Assembly (NCBI RefSeq): GCF_004327355.1
Contig: NZ_QJUM01000003.1
Location: forward strand, 124,001 to 188,000
Reading direction: 5' to 3'
DNA length: 64,000 nucleotides
Source of the DNA: Phytopseudomonas dryadis
GTDB taxonomy: Bacteria > Pseudomonadota > Gammaproteobacteria > Pseudomonadales > Pseudomonadaceae
This document shows, piece after piece, positions 54,449 to 62,683 of this stretch; position 1 is the stretch's first letter, and every line of letters starts with the position of its first letter. Below the pieces are notes generated by a model. It searched no databases. It was not told the DNA's origin and saw only the letters and a list, made by a program, of their open reading frames with translations. The position numbers were made by a program, and so were the translations under genes.

Positions 54449-55090
54449 ATGAAACACGAAGCAGATGACGCCGGCTGCGATCACCAGCCACAGGCCCCGG
54501 TACCGCAGCGTATCAATACCTTCATCGATATCTGGCTCGGCGAGCAGCTTCGTCATCGTCGCAGGCAATCGGGCAAGTCCCTGAAAGCGGTCGCCGACGC
54601 CACGGGTATCTCGGTCAGCCTGTTGAGCCAGGCCGAACGCGGCTTGCGCTCGTTGTCCCTGCGTACGCTCAGCGCACTGTCAGAGGAGCTGAATCTCCCC
54701 TTGGAGCAGCTCATCCGCAACACCCAGCACCACGACAGCGGTGCCGGCAACACGGTCGTTCGGGCCGGCCAGCACCCGCTGATCGATGTGCAGAAAAAGC
54801 GCATCCACAAGGAAAATCTCACGCCTCCGGGGTCGCCGGGGGCCGTTGAACTGTACCGGGTGGTGATCGAGCCGCAAGGCTCGACCGGCGACGGCCTGTT
54901 CACCACCCAGCAGAGCGAGCAGGTCGGCTACATCGTCGAGGGCCAGCTGGAACTGGTGATCGAGGATCGCCTGCTGTGCCTGCAGACGGGCGACAGCTTC
55001 TGCTACGACGGCGCCACCCCGCGCCGCTGGCGCAATCCCGGCCAGAGCGTCACAACGGTCATCTGGGCCATTGCCCGCAAGACTTCCTGA
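54449..55090 (+). CDS. XRE-family regulator with C-terminal cupin domain (PuuR-like)
   Basis: A 213-residue regulator. The helix-turn-helix lies at residues 29-85 (GKSLKAVADATGISVSLLSQ, AERGLRSLSLRTLSAL). The cupin domain (VGYIVEGQLELVIEDRLLCL, GDSFCYDGATPRRWRNPG) fills the C-terminal 90 residues. PuuR, the putrescine-catabolism repressor, has this architecture. It precedes a transporter plus PuuB-like oxidase on the same strand, so it likely senses the imported amine. A pair of AT-rich repeats lies directly before its start. Confidence 0.88.
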   Translation: MKHEADDAGCDHQPQAPVPQRINTFIDIWLGEQLRHRRRQSGKSLKAVADATGISVSLLSQAERGLRSLSLRTLSALSEELNLPLEQLIRNTQHHDSGAGNTVVRAGQHPLIDVQKKRIHKENLTPPGSPGAVELYRVVIEPQGSTGDGLFTTQQSEQVGYIVEGQLELVIEDRLLCLQTGDSFCYDGATPRRWRNPGQSVTTVIWAIARKTS

Positions 55091-55123
55091 ACCGCTACCG
55101 TCCTTCACATGAGGTAACGCCGC

Positions 55124-55870
55124 ATGAAAAATCGTTTGATGATCGCCACCCTGTTCTCGACGCTGACACTGGCGAGTGGCTTCAGCCAGGCCGAAACGCT
55201 GAAGGTCGCCTCGACGCCAACCGGCAGCCCGTTCACCTTCCTCGACACCAAGAGCAACAGCATCCAAGGCGTGATGGTCGACATCGTCAGCGCCGTCGGC
55301 GAGCAAGCGGGATTCGACGTGCAGATCGAACCCATGCAGTTCTCCGCGCTGATCGGCTCGCTGACCTCCAGGCGAGTCGACCTGATCTCGGCCGCCATGT
55401 TCATCACCGACGAACGCAAGCAGGTGGTCGACTTCTCCATTCCGGTCTACAGCTATGGCGAAGGCGTGGTGGTGCCGAGCAAGGACACCACCGAGTACAC
55501 CGAGCTGGCCCAGTTGAAGGGCAAGCGCGTCGGCGTCCAGGTCGGCACGGCATTCGTCACGCCGCTGCAGAGCAGCGGCCTGTTCAGCGATGTGAAGCTG
55601 TACGACACCACCGCCGACATGCTGCGCGATGCCAATGCCGGGCGCATCGACGTGGCCGTGCTGGACTACCCGATCGCCGCCTATGCCATTGCCCAAGACA
55701 ACTTCCCCAATCTGCGCCTGGTCACCAGCTACGAACCGACCATGGTCAACAGCATCGGCATCGCCGCGCGCAAGGACGACCCGCAACTGATGGCCAGGAT
55801 CAACACCGCCCTGGAAAAGCTGCAGGCCGATGGCAGCATCGACGCCATCATCGGCAAATGGGGCTTGTGA
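55124..55870 (+). CDS. Polar amino-acid-type ABC substrate-binding protein
   Basis: A 248-residue family 3 solute-binding protein with a signal peptide ending ...GFSQA/ET. The mature segment LKVASTPTGSPFTFLDTKSN is typical, as are the pocket motifs ALIGSLTSRRVDLISA and GKRVGVQVGTAF. It is encoded 33 bases after the XRE-cupin gene and before a permease and an ATPase, making a complete three-part importer. The ligand is not identifiable; the downstream oxidase suggests an amine or amino acid. Confidence 0.9.
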   Translation: MKNRLMIATLFSTLTLASGFSQAETLKVASTPTGSPFTFLDTKSNSIQGVMVDIVSAVGEQAGFDVQIEPMQFSALIGSLTSRRVDLISAAMFITDERKQVVDFSIPVYSYGEGVVVPSKDTTEYTELAQLKGKRVGVQVGTAFVTPLQSSGLFSDVKLYDTTADMLRDANAGRIDVAVLDYPIAAYAIAQDNFPNLRLVTSYEPTMVNSIGIAARKDDPQLMARINTALEKLQADGSIDAIIGKWGL

Positions 55871-55960
55871 GCCTGAATCGAGCGCCTCGCCCGATCGCCC
55901 ATCGTCCGTGTACTCCACGGCGGCGGCCAACCGCCGCCGTGCCGACCCGAGAGTCTATTC

Positions 55961-56611
55961 ATGTCCGAATTTCTGCAACGCTCTGCCGAATACCTGCCGA
56001 TTCTCCTGCAAGGTGCCTGGCTGACCATTCAGGTGACCATAGGCTCGTTGCTGCTATCCACGTTGCTCGGCCTGGTCTGGGCGACCATGCGGGTCTCGGG
56101 AGTCGCCGTTCTCGCCTGGCTCAGCAGCTCGATAATCAACCTGCTGCGCGGCATCCCGATCATCGTGCTGCTGTTCTACATCTACTTCGTGATGCCGGAT
56201 TTCGGCCTGTCGCTGAGCGCCCTGCAGGCCGGCATCATCGGCCTTGGCATCGCCTATTCGGCCTACCAGGCGGAGAACTTTCGCGCCGGCATCGAGGCCA
56301 TCGACCGGGGCCAGCTGGAAGCCGCCGAGTCGATGGGCATGAGCTGGTGGCTGATGATGCGTCGAGTGGTGCTGCCGCAGGCCTTTCGCATCGTGCTACC
56401 GCCCTATGGAAACACCATGATCATGATGCTCAAGGACTCTTCGCAGGCGTCCACCATCACCGTTGCCGAACTCGCCCTGCAGGGCAAGCTGATCGCCACA
56501 TCCACCTTCCAGAACGCCACGGTGTTCACCCTGGTCGCGCTGCTCTACCTGATCATGTGCGTACCCTTGATCCTGCTGGTGCGCCACTTTGAAAAACGGG
56601 GGCAGAAATGA
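55961..56611 (+). CDS. Amino-acid ABC transporter permease (HisM/GlnP type)
   Basis: A 216-residue inner-membrane permease with about five helices. The start [20 protein letters not shown] is typical, [18 protein letters not shown] forms helix 3, and the EAA-type loop [20 protein letters not shown] is at about residues 121-140. A single permease gene implies a homodimer. The stop overlaps the ATPase start by four bases (ATGA). Confidence 0.92.
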   Translation: MSEFLQRSAEYLPILLQGAWLTIQVTIGSLLLSTLLGLVWATMRVSGVAVLAWLSSSIINLLRGIPIIVLLFYIYFVMPDFGLSLSALQAGIIGLGIAYSAYQAENFRAGIEAIDRGQLEAAESMGMSWWLMMRRVVLPQAFRIVLPPYGNTMIMMLKDSSQASTITVAELALQGKLIATSTFQNATVFTLVALLYLIMCVPLILLVRHFEKRGQK

Positions 56612-57339
56612 TCGAGATCAGCGGGCTGAAAAAGTCCTACGGCAACCTGGACGTCATCAAGGGGGTGGACGCCAGCGTCGCCAAGGGCGAGGTGGTGTGC
56701 ATCATTGGCCCGTCCGGCTCGGGCAAGTCCACCATTCTGCGCTGCATCAACGGCCTGGAAAGCTACCAGGACGGCAGCATCACCATCGACGGCCAGCGGG
56801 TCGAGCGTGGCTCGCGCAGCATCAAGGCGATCCGCAGCGAAGTGGCCATGGTCTTCCAGCGCTTCAACCTGTTTCCCCATCGCAGCGTGCTGGAAAACGT
56901 CATCGAAGGTCCGGTCTACGTGAAAGGCGAGAACCGCGGGCAGGCCATCGCCCATGCCCGCGAACTGCTGGCCAGTGTCGGCCTCGCGGAAAAGGCCGAA
57001 GCCCATCCGGCCCAGCTTTCCGGTGGCCAGCAACAGCGCGTGGCCATTGCCCGGGCGCTGGCCATGCGACCGAAGGCGATCCTGTTCGACGAACCGACGT
57101 CGGCGCTCGACCCGGAACTGGTCGGCGACGTGCTCAAGGTCATGCGCCAGCTCGCCGAGTCAGGCATGACCATGGTCGTGGTGACCCACGAGATGCAGTT
57201 CGCCCGTGAAGTGGCCGATCGCATCCTGTTCATCGACGGTGGACGCATCGTCGAACAAGGCAGCGCCAACGAGGTGCTGAACAACCCTCAGAGCCCGCGT
57301 ACGCAGGACTTTCTGCGTCGCGTCCTGAATCCGCTGTGA
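56608..57339 (+). CDS. Amino-acid ABC transporter ATP-binding protein (GlnQ/HisP type)
   Basis: A 243-residue ATPase with Walker [11 protein letters not shown]-loop [12 protein letters not shown], signature [14 protein letters not shown], Walker [13 protein letters not shown] and switch [10 protein letters not shown] all intact. It completes the importer at 55124-56611; the start overlaps the permease stop. It precedes the oxidase gene by ten bases. Confidence 0.94.
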   Translation: MIEISGLKKSYGNLDVIKGVDASVAKGEVVCIIGPSGSGKSTILRCINGLESYQDGSITIDGQRVERGSRSIKAIRSEVAMVFQRFNLFPHRSVLENVIEGPVYVKGENRGQAIAHARELLASVGLAEKAEAHPAQLSGGQQQRVAIARALAMRPKAILFDEPTSALDPELVGDVLKVMRQLAESGMTMVVVTHEMQFAREVADRILFIDGGRIVEQGSANEVLNNPQSPRTQDFLRRVLNPL

Positions 57340-57349
57340 GGCACTGGCC

Positions 57350-58645
57350 ATGACCCGAGAATATTACCCACTGCAGCATTCGCTCTGGGCCGCGACTGCG
57401 GTTGCCGCACCACGAACCCGGCCACTGAGCGAGTCACTGAAGGCCGATGTGATCGTCATCGGCGCGGGCTACTGCGGCCTGAGCACAGCGTTGCACCTGG
57501 CCGAGCAAGGGGTCGACGTGGTGCTGCTGGAAGCGCAGGAGGCAGGTTTCGGTGGCTCCGGACGCAATGGCGGCCAGGTCATTCCGGGCCTGAAGTACGA
57601 CCCCGGCGAACTGCTGAGCCGCTTCGGCGAAAAAGCAGGGCAGAAGTTGCTCGATTTCGCCGGCAGCACGGCGGATGCGGTGTTCTCGCTGATCGACAGG
57701 CACGCGCTGGACGTGCCGCGCGTGCGCCAGGGCTGGATCCAGGGCGCGCACAATGCGCAGGCCATGCGGCTGGCGCAGCGCCGTGCCGATGACTGGGCAG
57801 CCCAGGGCGTGGCGACCGAACTGCTCGACCGAAGCCAGGCCGAACGCCTGCTGGGCACCAGCAAGTACCTGGGCGGCTGGGTCGATCCACGGGGCGGCGG
57901 CATCCAGCCGCTGAGCTATGCACGCGAGCTGGCGCGGGTGGCCATCGACGCCGGCGTGCGCCTGTTCACCCAGTCGCGCGTCAGCGGCCTGAAACGCCAT
58001 GGCGCGCAGTGGACGGCATCGGTGGCAGGGGGTGGCGAGGTCAGCGCCGAGCGGGTGCTGCTCTGTACCAACGGCTATACCGATGACCTCTGGCCAGCGC
58101 TGCGCAAGACCATCATCGATGCCAATTCCTTTCAGGTCGCCACGCAACCGCTGCCGCAAGCCCTGCGGCAAAGCATACTGCCGCAGGGCCATGTGAGTTC
58201 CGATGCACGCAACCTGCTGCTCTACTATCGGCTCGACCATACCGGGCGCCTGCTGATGGGTGGCCGTGGCACCTTCCAGGAACCCGACCCTGCCCGCCAG
58301 GATCACTGGTCGCATCTCGAGGCGGCGGTGGCCAAGCTGTTCCCGCAGGTCGCCGGTATCCCGTTCGACTACCGCTGGTGCGGCCACGTCGCCGTCACGC
58401 GTGACTACCTGCCGCACCTGCATGAGCCGGCCCCTGGCCTGCTGATCGATATCGGATGCCAGGGGCGCGGCGTCGGCCTGCAGACCCGCATGGGACAGGC
58501 GTTGGCCAGCTATCTGGTCAGTGGCGATGCCCGGGTGCTGCCGGTGCAGCCATCGCGCATCAAGGCCTTTCCGCTCTATGGCATGCGCCGTCTGTATATC
58601 GCGGCCGTGATCGCCTGGTATCGCATCACCGACGGCGGCGTATGA
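57350..58645 (+). CDS. FAD-dependent amine oxidoreductase (PuuB-like)
   Basis: A 431-residue flavoprotein with the N-terminal YYPLQHSLWAATA segment seen in gamma-glutamylputrescine oxidases. The dinucleotide motif DVIVIGAGYCGLSTALHLAE lies near residues 31-50, then GFGGSGRNGGQV, and GRGVGLQTRMGQALASYL near the end. It is last in the XRE-controlled transporter operon, so it probably oxidises the imported amine or amino acid to an aldehyde or keto acid plus ammonia and H2O2. A strong terminator follows. Confidence 0.87.
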   Translation: MTREYYPLQHSLWAATAVAAPRTRPLSESLKADVIVIGAGYCGLSTALHLAEQGVDVVLLEAQEAGFGGSGRNGGQVIPGLKYDPGELLSRFGEKAGQKLLDFAGSTADAVFSLIDRHALDVPRVRQGWIQGAHNAQAMRLAQRRADDWAAQGVATELLDRSQAERLLGTSKYLGGWVDPRGGGIQPLSYARELARVAIDAGVRLFTQSRVSGLKRHGAQWTASVAGGGEVSAERVLLCTNGYTDDLWPALRKTIIDANSFQVATQPLPQALRQSILPQGHVSSDARNLLLYYRLDHTGRLLMGGRGTFQEPDPARQDHWSHLEAAVAKLFPQVAGIPFDYRWCGHVAVTRDYLPHLHEPAPGLLIDIGCQGRGVGLQTRMGQALASYLVSGDARVLPVQPSRIKAFPLYGMRRLYIAAVIAWYRITDGGV

Positions 58646-58650
58646 AGGAC

Positions 58651-58682
58651 AGGCGCCAGCCGCGGCGGCTGGCGCCTTTTTC
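58651..58682 (+). terminator. Rho-independent terminator between convergent genes
   Basis: AGGCGCCAGCC (58651-58661), loop GCGGC, GGCTGGCGCCT (58667-58677), then TTTT. It ends the plus-strand oxidase transcript. It also touches the stop of the minus-strand cupin gene. Confidence 0.92.
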
Positions 58683-59397
58683 AGCTCAGGATGCAGAACA
58701 GCTTTTTCACCGCGACATCGTTGCGCCAGGCATTGGCGGCACCGACAGGAATGAGGATGGCTTCACCGGCATGCACACGGTAGCGCTCCCCGGTGGGCGT
58801 GTCGAAGCGCACACGGCCCTGGTAGAAGTACATCAGTTCGCTGTATCCCGGCTCGACCTGCTGGCGCGCATAAGGGCTGCAACGCCAGATACCGATACGC
58901 AGGCAGCCGCCACTTTCGAACTGGGTATGGCTGTGCGCCACAGGCTCCGGCGTCAGCAGCACCGAGGCGGAGGGCGGGTTGCAAGGCTGCAGATCGGCAT
59001 GCGGATCGATCTTCACCGCCCGGGCCGGCATGTCGCCGCTGCTGGCGGCGCCGGTAAAGACGACGAAGATTCGCCGCAACTCACCCTGGTGAGTCCAGCG
59101 CAGATTCGCGCCGCGCGGTATCACCAGCGCTTCGCCGGCCGATACCGACAGCCCATAGCCGTCACCCTCGATATGCAGGGTGCCGGCCTCGACGATGCAC
59201 AGTTCGACCCAGGGGTAATCCTCGATCCTCCGCTCGGCATCGCGGTCGCTCGCCACGCCAGCGACATAGCCCTGCCGCGGCTCGTGGAAATGCACCCGGC
59301 GCCCTGCGGCGAACGGATCGTCGTGCAGGGGAACAGGTGACTCGGTGAGCAGACGACGCTCGGATTCGGGCTGGGTGAAATGCACGATCGGGCTCAT
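58681..59397 (-). CDS. Bicupin protein of unknown function
   Basis: A 238-residue protein with two cupin-like halves: residues about 55-125 (WVELCIVEAGTLHIEGDGYG, SAGEALVIPRGANLRW) and 150-238 (YSELMYFYQGRVRFDTPTGE, HAGEAILIPVGAANAW). No helix-turn-helix is seen. Such cupins are frequently encoded beside PuuB-like oxidases. Its start is 27 bases after the oxidase stop, making it last in a three-gene minus-strand unit. Function unknown; binding an amine-derived metabolite is a guess. Confidence 0.78.
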   Translation of the reverse strand: MSPIVHFTQPESERRLLTESPVPLHDDPFAAGRRVHFHEPRQGYVAGVASDRDAERRIEDYPWVELCIVEAGTLHIEGDGYGLSVSAGEALVIPRGANLRWTHQGELRRIFVVFTGAASSGDMPARAVKIDPHADLQPCNPPSASVLLTPEPVAHSHTQFESGGCLRIGIWRCSPYARQQVEPGYSELMYFYQGRVRFDTPTGERYRVHAGEAILIPVGAANAWRNDVAVKKLFCILS

Positions 59398-59424
59398 GGA
59401 ATCACTTCATTCGGTAAAGGGAGG

Positions 59425-60708
59425 CTAGCGGCCGATTACATCGAGAAACTGCTGCCAGCCAGCGGCCAGGCGCACACCGGGGGCGCGGAAGGCATGCAGC
59501 GGGATAGGATTGAACCCCTGACCGGCAAGCAAGCCGAGCTCGACCTTTTCACCGGCCGTCATCGCCGCCAGTTGCTTGCCCATCCAGGTCGACATCGCCA
59601 CGCCGCCGCCGTTGTAGCCGATGGCGTAGAAGCTGCGCTCGTCGAGCTGGCCGGCATGGGGCAGATAGTCGAGCGTCATGGCAACCAGGCCGGACCAGCG
59701 ATAATCGACCCGGTAATCGCGCAACACCGGGAAGACCACGCCCATGCTGCGCTGCAGGTCATCGAAGGCGCCGCGTGAGTCGTGCTTGCCGAATGCGCCA
59801 CGGCCACCGAAGATCAGCCGGTCGCCGACCACCCGGAACCAGCGCAGCATGCGCTTGGTATCGCCGCAGACCTGCCCGCCGGGCATGAGGCTCGCCAGCA
59901 CGTTCGCCGGCAAGGGTTCGGAGGCGATGATCGCACTGCGAAATGGAATCAGCCGACGATGCAGGGCATCGGTCGCGCGGGTCTGGTCCGAATAGCCGTT
60001 GGTGGCGTAGATCACCTGGCGGGCGCTGATCCGCCCTTGCGGCGTCTGCACGATGACCCGGTCACCCTCGCGTCGCACCTGCTCGGCGGGCGTGTTGATG
60101 AAGATCTTCACGTTGCAATCGACCAGGTGCTGGGCAATGCCGCGAGCGTAGTTCATGGGATGAATGCCGCCTGCTTTCGGGGTCAGCAGGCCGCCGGCAA
60201 AGATCGTCGAACCGGTCAGTTCGCGCACCTGCTCGGCAGCAATCATGACCGAGGACTCACCCCCGGTTTCGTGCCTGATCCAGTTGGCGGTCGACTCCAG
60301 GCCGCCCAGGGCATGAACGTTGTGCGCTGCCGCGATGTGCCCGCCCATCTTCAACCGGGCGTGGCTCAGGCCGAGGGCTTCGACCGTTTCCACCAGGCTG
60401 TCCACCGCCGCGTAACCGGTACGGTACAGGTGCAGGGCCGTGTCACGGCCGAAGCGCGCCATCAGGGTGGGAAAGCCGACGCGAAACTTCGGCGAAACCA
60501 CGCCACCGTTACGCCCGCTGGCCCCCCAGGCCAGGGTATTGGCCTCGACGATCAGCGGTTCGCGGCCGCTCGCGGCGATGTGCCGTGCTGCCGAAAGGCT
60601 GGTATAGCCGGCACCGATGATCACCACGTCGCACTGCCGCTCCCCCTGAAGCGATTGCAGCGCGGGGGCAGGTTGGGCGGTGGCCGCCCATAAGCTCTGA
60701 ACAGTCAT
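59425..60708 (-). CDS. FAD-dependent amine oxidoreductase (PuuB-like)
   Basis: A 427-residue member of the same family as the proteins at 21748 and 57350. QSLWAATAQPAPAL at the start is followed by DVVIIGAGYTSLSAARHIAA and AWGASGRNGGVVSPKFRVG. The C-terminal IGYNGGGVAMSTWMGKQLAA is typical. The ATG at 60708 is preferred; a longer in-frame version would overlap the HAD gene. It is co-encoded with a HAD dehalogenase and a bicupin. Substrate unknown. Confidence 0.85.
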   Translation of the reverse strand: MTVQSLWAATAQPAPALQSLQGERQCDVVIIGAGYTSLSAARHIAASGREPLIVEANTLAWGASGRNGGVVSPKFRVGFPTLMARFGRDTALHLYRTGYAAVDSLVETVEALGLSHARLKMGGHIAAAHNVHALGGLESTANWIRHETGGESSVMIAAEQVRELTGSTIFAGGLLTPKAGGIHPMNYARGIAQHLVDCNVKIFINTPAEQVRREGDRVIVQTPQGRISARQVIYATNGYSDQTRATDALHRRLIPFRSAIIASEPLPANVLASLMPGGQVCGDTKRMLRWFRVVGDRLIFGGRGAFGKHDSRGAFDDLQRSMGVVFPVLRDYRVDYRWSGLVAMTLDYLPHAGQLDERSFYAIGYNGGGVAMSTWMGKQLAAMTAGEKVELGLLAGQGFNPIPLHAFRAPGVRLAAGWQQFLDVIGR

Positions 60709-60754
60709 GCCGGCCTCTTGGCGAAATAGCGGTCTTTGCTCGCGGTGCGAGCGC

Positions 60755-61459
60755 TCAGCCCAGTTCTTTGTCGACAGCGTCAGCCAGCTGCGCCAGCGAA
60801 GTGAAGTGGTAGTGCGGCTCGGTGCGTACGGACTCCAGCGTTCCTCCGCTGCCCTTCTGGGCATGGCGGCGCTCGATCCAGCAGGTCTGGTAACCCAGGC
60901 GCATGGCCACGCCGATGTCGTGGTACTGGCTCTGCGCGGTGTGCAGGATATCCTCGAAGAGGATGCCCTGTGTCGCGAGGGCGCCACGCACGAAGGCGAA
61001 GTACTGCGGATCGGGTTTCTCGTAGCGCGAGTCGTCGATGGTGAATTCGAAGTCGAACGGCTGGTCGAGGGTCTTGGCCATGCAGTCCAGGGCCCAGCGC
61101 TGGGCGTTGGTCATGGCCACCAGCTTGTAGTGCTTGCGCAGGCGCTTGAGGGCTTCCACGGAATCCGGGAATGCCGGCCAGTCCTTGACCGAGGCGGCCA
61201 GGCCCTTGGCGTAAGCCGCGTTGTCCGGCAGGCCCAGTTCCTTGGCCATCAGGTGGTAGCAGCGTTCCAGGTCGTCCGGGAACCAGCCCGAATCCTCCCG
61301 CGCACGGGCTTCGCGGTAGGCCTTGAGAATATCGTCATCGCTGCAGGCCTGGCCCGCGTCTCCCGCGACTTCACGCACATGGGCGAGGATGCCGGCTTCA
61401 AAATCGATCAGGGTACCGACGACGTCGAACGTCAGGGCTTTGAACTGCTTGAAAGACAT
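60755..61459 (-). CDS. HAD-family haloacid dehalogenase type II-like hydrolase
   Basis: A 234-residue HAD hydrolase. Motif I TFDVVGTLID places the nucleophile at D12. Motif II is VAMTNAQRW, motif III YEKPDPQYF (Lys), and motif IV HTAQSQYHDI (Asp). Members hydrolyse 2-haloacids or phosphoesters; with amine-oxidase neighbours it may act on a phosphorylated or other side product. The ATG at 61459 with GGAG is preferred over 61483. First gene of the HAD-oxidase-bicupin unit. Its inactive-looking relative is encoded at 52775. Confidence 0.87.
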   Translation of the reverse strand: MSFKQFKALTFDVVGTLIDFEAGILAHVREVAGDAGQACSDDDILKAYREARAREDSGWFPDDLERCYHLMAKELGLPDNAAYAKGLAASVKDWPAFPDSVEALKRLRKHYKLVAMTNAQRWALDCMAKTLDQPFDFEFTIDDSRYEKPDPQYFAFVRGALATQGILFEDILHTAQSQYHDIGVAMRLGYQTCWIERRHAQKGSGGTLESVRTEPHYHFTSLAQLADAVDKELG

Positions 61460-61602
61460 AGGGCGCTCCGCAAGATAATTCATGAGGATGAAGCAATCTG
61501 GGCCTGCCCATTATCGGCCCCCCTTCTCGTGAAATATTCCGTTTTGAACGCACCCCGGGGCATAACCTACCGTTCTTGCCGCCCGGCACGGCAGACCTGT
61601 GC

Positions 61603-62550
61603 TCAGACGCCCGAATCGACCCGCGCCGCCAGCCCCAGATGCGGGTAAAGCGCATCCACCCGAGCGATATCGGCACGCATCTCCTCGATGATCCAGTCAC
61701 GGATATTTTCCACCACCGGGCGCAGCGGGCGGTTGCCGGGAGTGACCAGGCAACAGCGCCGCGAGGTGACACGAAGCCGATCGGCAGCCGGCACCAACTC
61801 GCCTTTGGCCAGGCAGTTCGAGACCACGTTCAGCCAGCCCAGCGCCACGCCCTGGCCCAACAAGGCGGCCTGCACGACCACGGCGTAATCGGAGAACACG
61901 ATGGCATTCTCCAGGCGACCGGAGGCGCCGAACTCCTGGGCCCAGCCACGATCCTGATCGTCCATGCAGATCAGCGTGGGCGACTGTTTCCTGCCGGCCC
62001 CGCGCAGCACCTGCTGGAGATAGTGCGGGTGGCAAACCGGCAGGGTTATTTCCGGCAGGCCCCATGTATCCGTGGCCTGCAGGCTGCCCTGGTCGATGTA
62101 GCGCATGCCCAGATCGACATCCACCAGCGGCCCGCCGATCCTGCCGGACATCAACTGATAACGCATGTCCACGGTGGGAAAGCGCTGGCTGAAACGACTC
62201 ATGCGCGGCATCAGCCAATGGGTGGTGAACGCCGTGGAAACCGACAGCGTCACCGTCTCGAATCCCGTGGCACGGGATTCGATCTCACTGATCGCCGATT
62301 CGATGGTGCTGAACCCCTCCTGCACCCGACGGTACAGAATGCTGCCGCTTTCGGTCAGCCGCGCGCCGCCTCGCGTACGCTCGAAGAGCTGAACGCCAAG
62401 GTGTTCTTCCAGGCGCGACAACATCCGGCTGACCGCCGGCTGGCTGACGCACAATTCGTCCGCCGCCCGGGTGAAGCTGCCACAGCGCGCAGCCGCCTCG
62501 AAGACGAACAGAGAACTCGAGCTGGGGAGTTTTCGACGGAGATTAGGCAT
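61603..62550 (-). CDS. LysR-family regulator (GcvA-like)
   Basis: A 315-residue LysR regulator with the GcvA-type start NLRRKLPSSSSLFVFEAAAR and helix-turn-helix (SFTRAADELCVSQPAVSRML, residues 25-45). The effector domain includes LPVCHPHYLQQV. It is divergent from the aldehyde dehydrogenase gene, and the preceding HAD-oxidase-bicupin unit is downstream on the same strand after 143 bases. A GCATAA-N7-TTATGC palindrome overlaps its start codon. Confidence 0.9.
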   Translation of the reverse strand: MPNLRRKLPSSSSLFVFEAAARCGSFTRAADELCVSQPAVSRMLSRLEEHLGVQLFERTRGGARLTESGSILYRRVQEGFSTIESAISEIESRATGFETVTLSVSTAFTTHWLMPRMSRFSQRFPTVDMRYQLMSGRIGGPLVDVDLGMRYIDQGSLQATDTWGLPEITLPVCHPHYLQQVLRGAGRKQSPTLICMDDQDRGWAQEFGASGRLENAIVFSDYAVVVQAALLGQGVALGWLNVVSNCLAKGELVPAADRLRVTSRRCCLVTPGNRPLRPVVENIRDWIIEEMRADIARVDALYPHLGLAARVDSGV

Positions 62551-62565
62551 AACCTGAGTTTATGC
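62547..62565. promoter_or_regulatory. Probable LysR operator overlapping the regulator start
   Basis: GCATAA (62547-62552), spacer CCTGAGT, TTATGC (62560-62565): perfect 6-bp arms, with the T-N11-A core (T62550, A62562) expected for LysR proteins. It covers the regulator start codon and lies about 120 bases before the aldehyde dehydrogenase gene. Autoregulation is likely. Confidence 0.6.
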
Positions 62566-62683
62566 AGTGCGCAACTATTAGTAAATTGCCGGATGCCAAA
62601 GCCGGTGCCTATTCTTGCGAGCGACCGAGCGTGCTTTATCCAGCACGCGCCCTTCCCCGCTCGCCCTGACGAGACCGCGCCCG

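Noticed and set aside
54106..54468. 120-codon plus-strand frame over the repeat elements
   Set aside because: It consists almost wholly of the two palindromic repeats and has no recognisable protein features.
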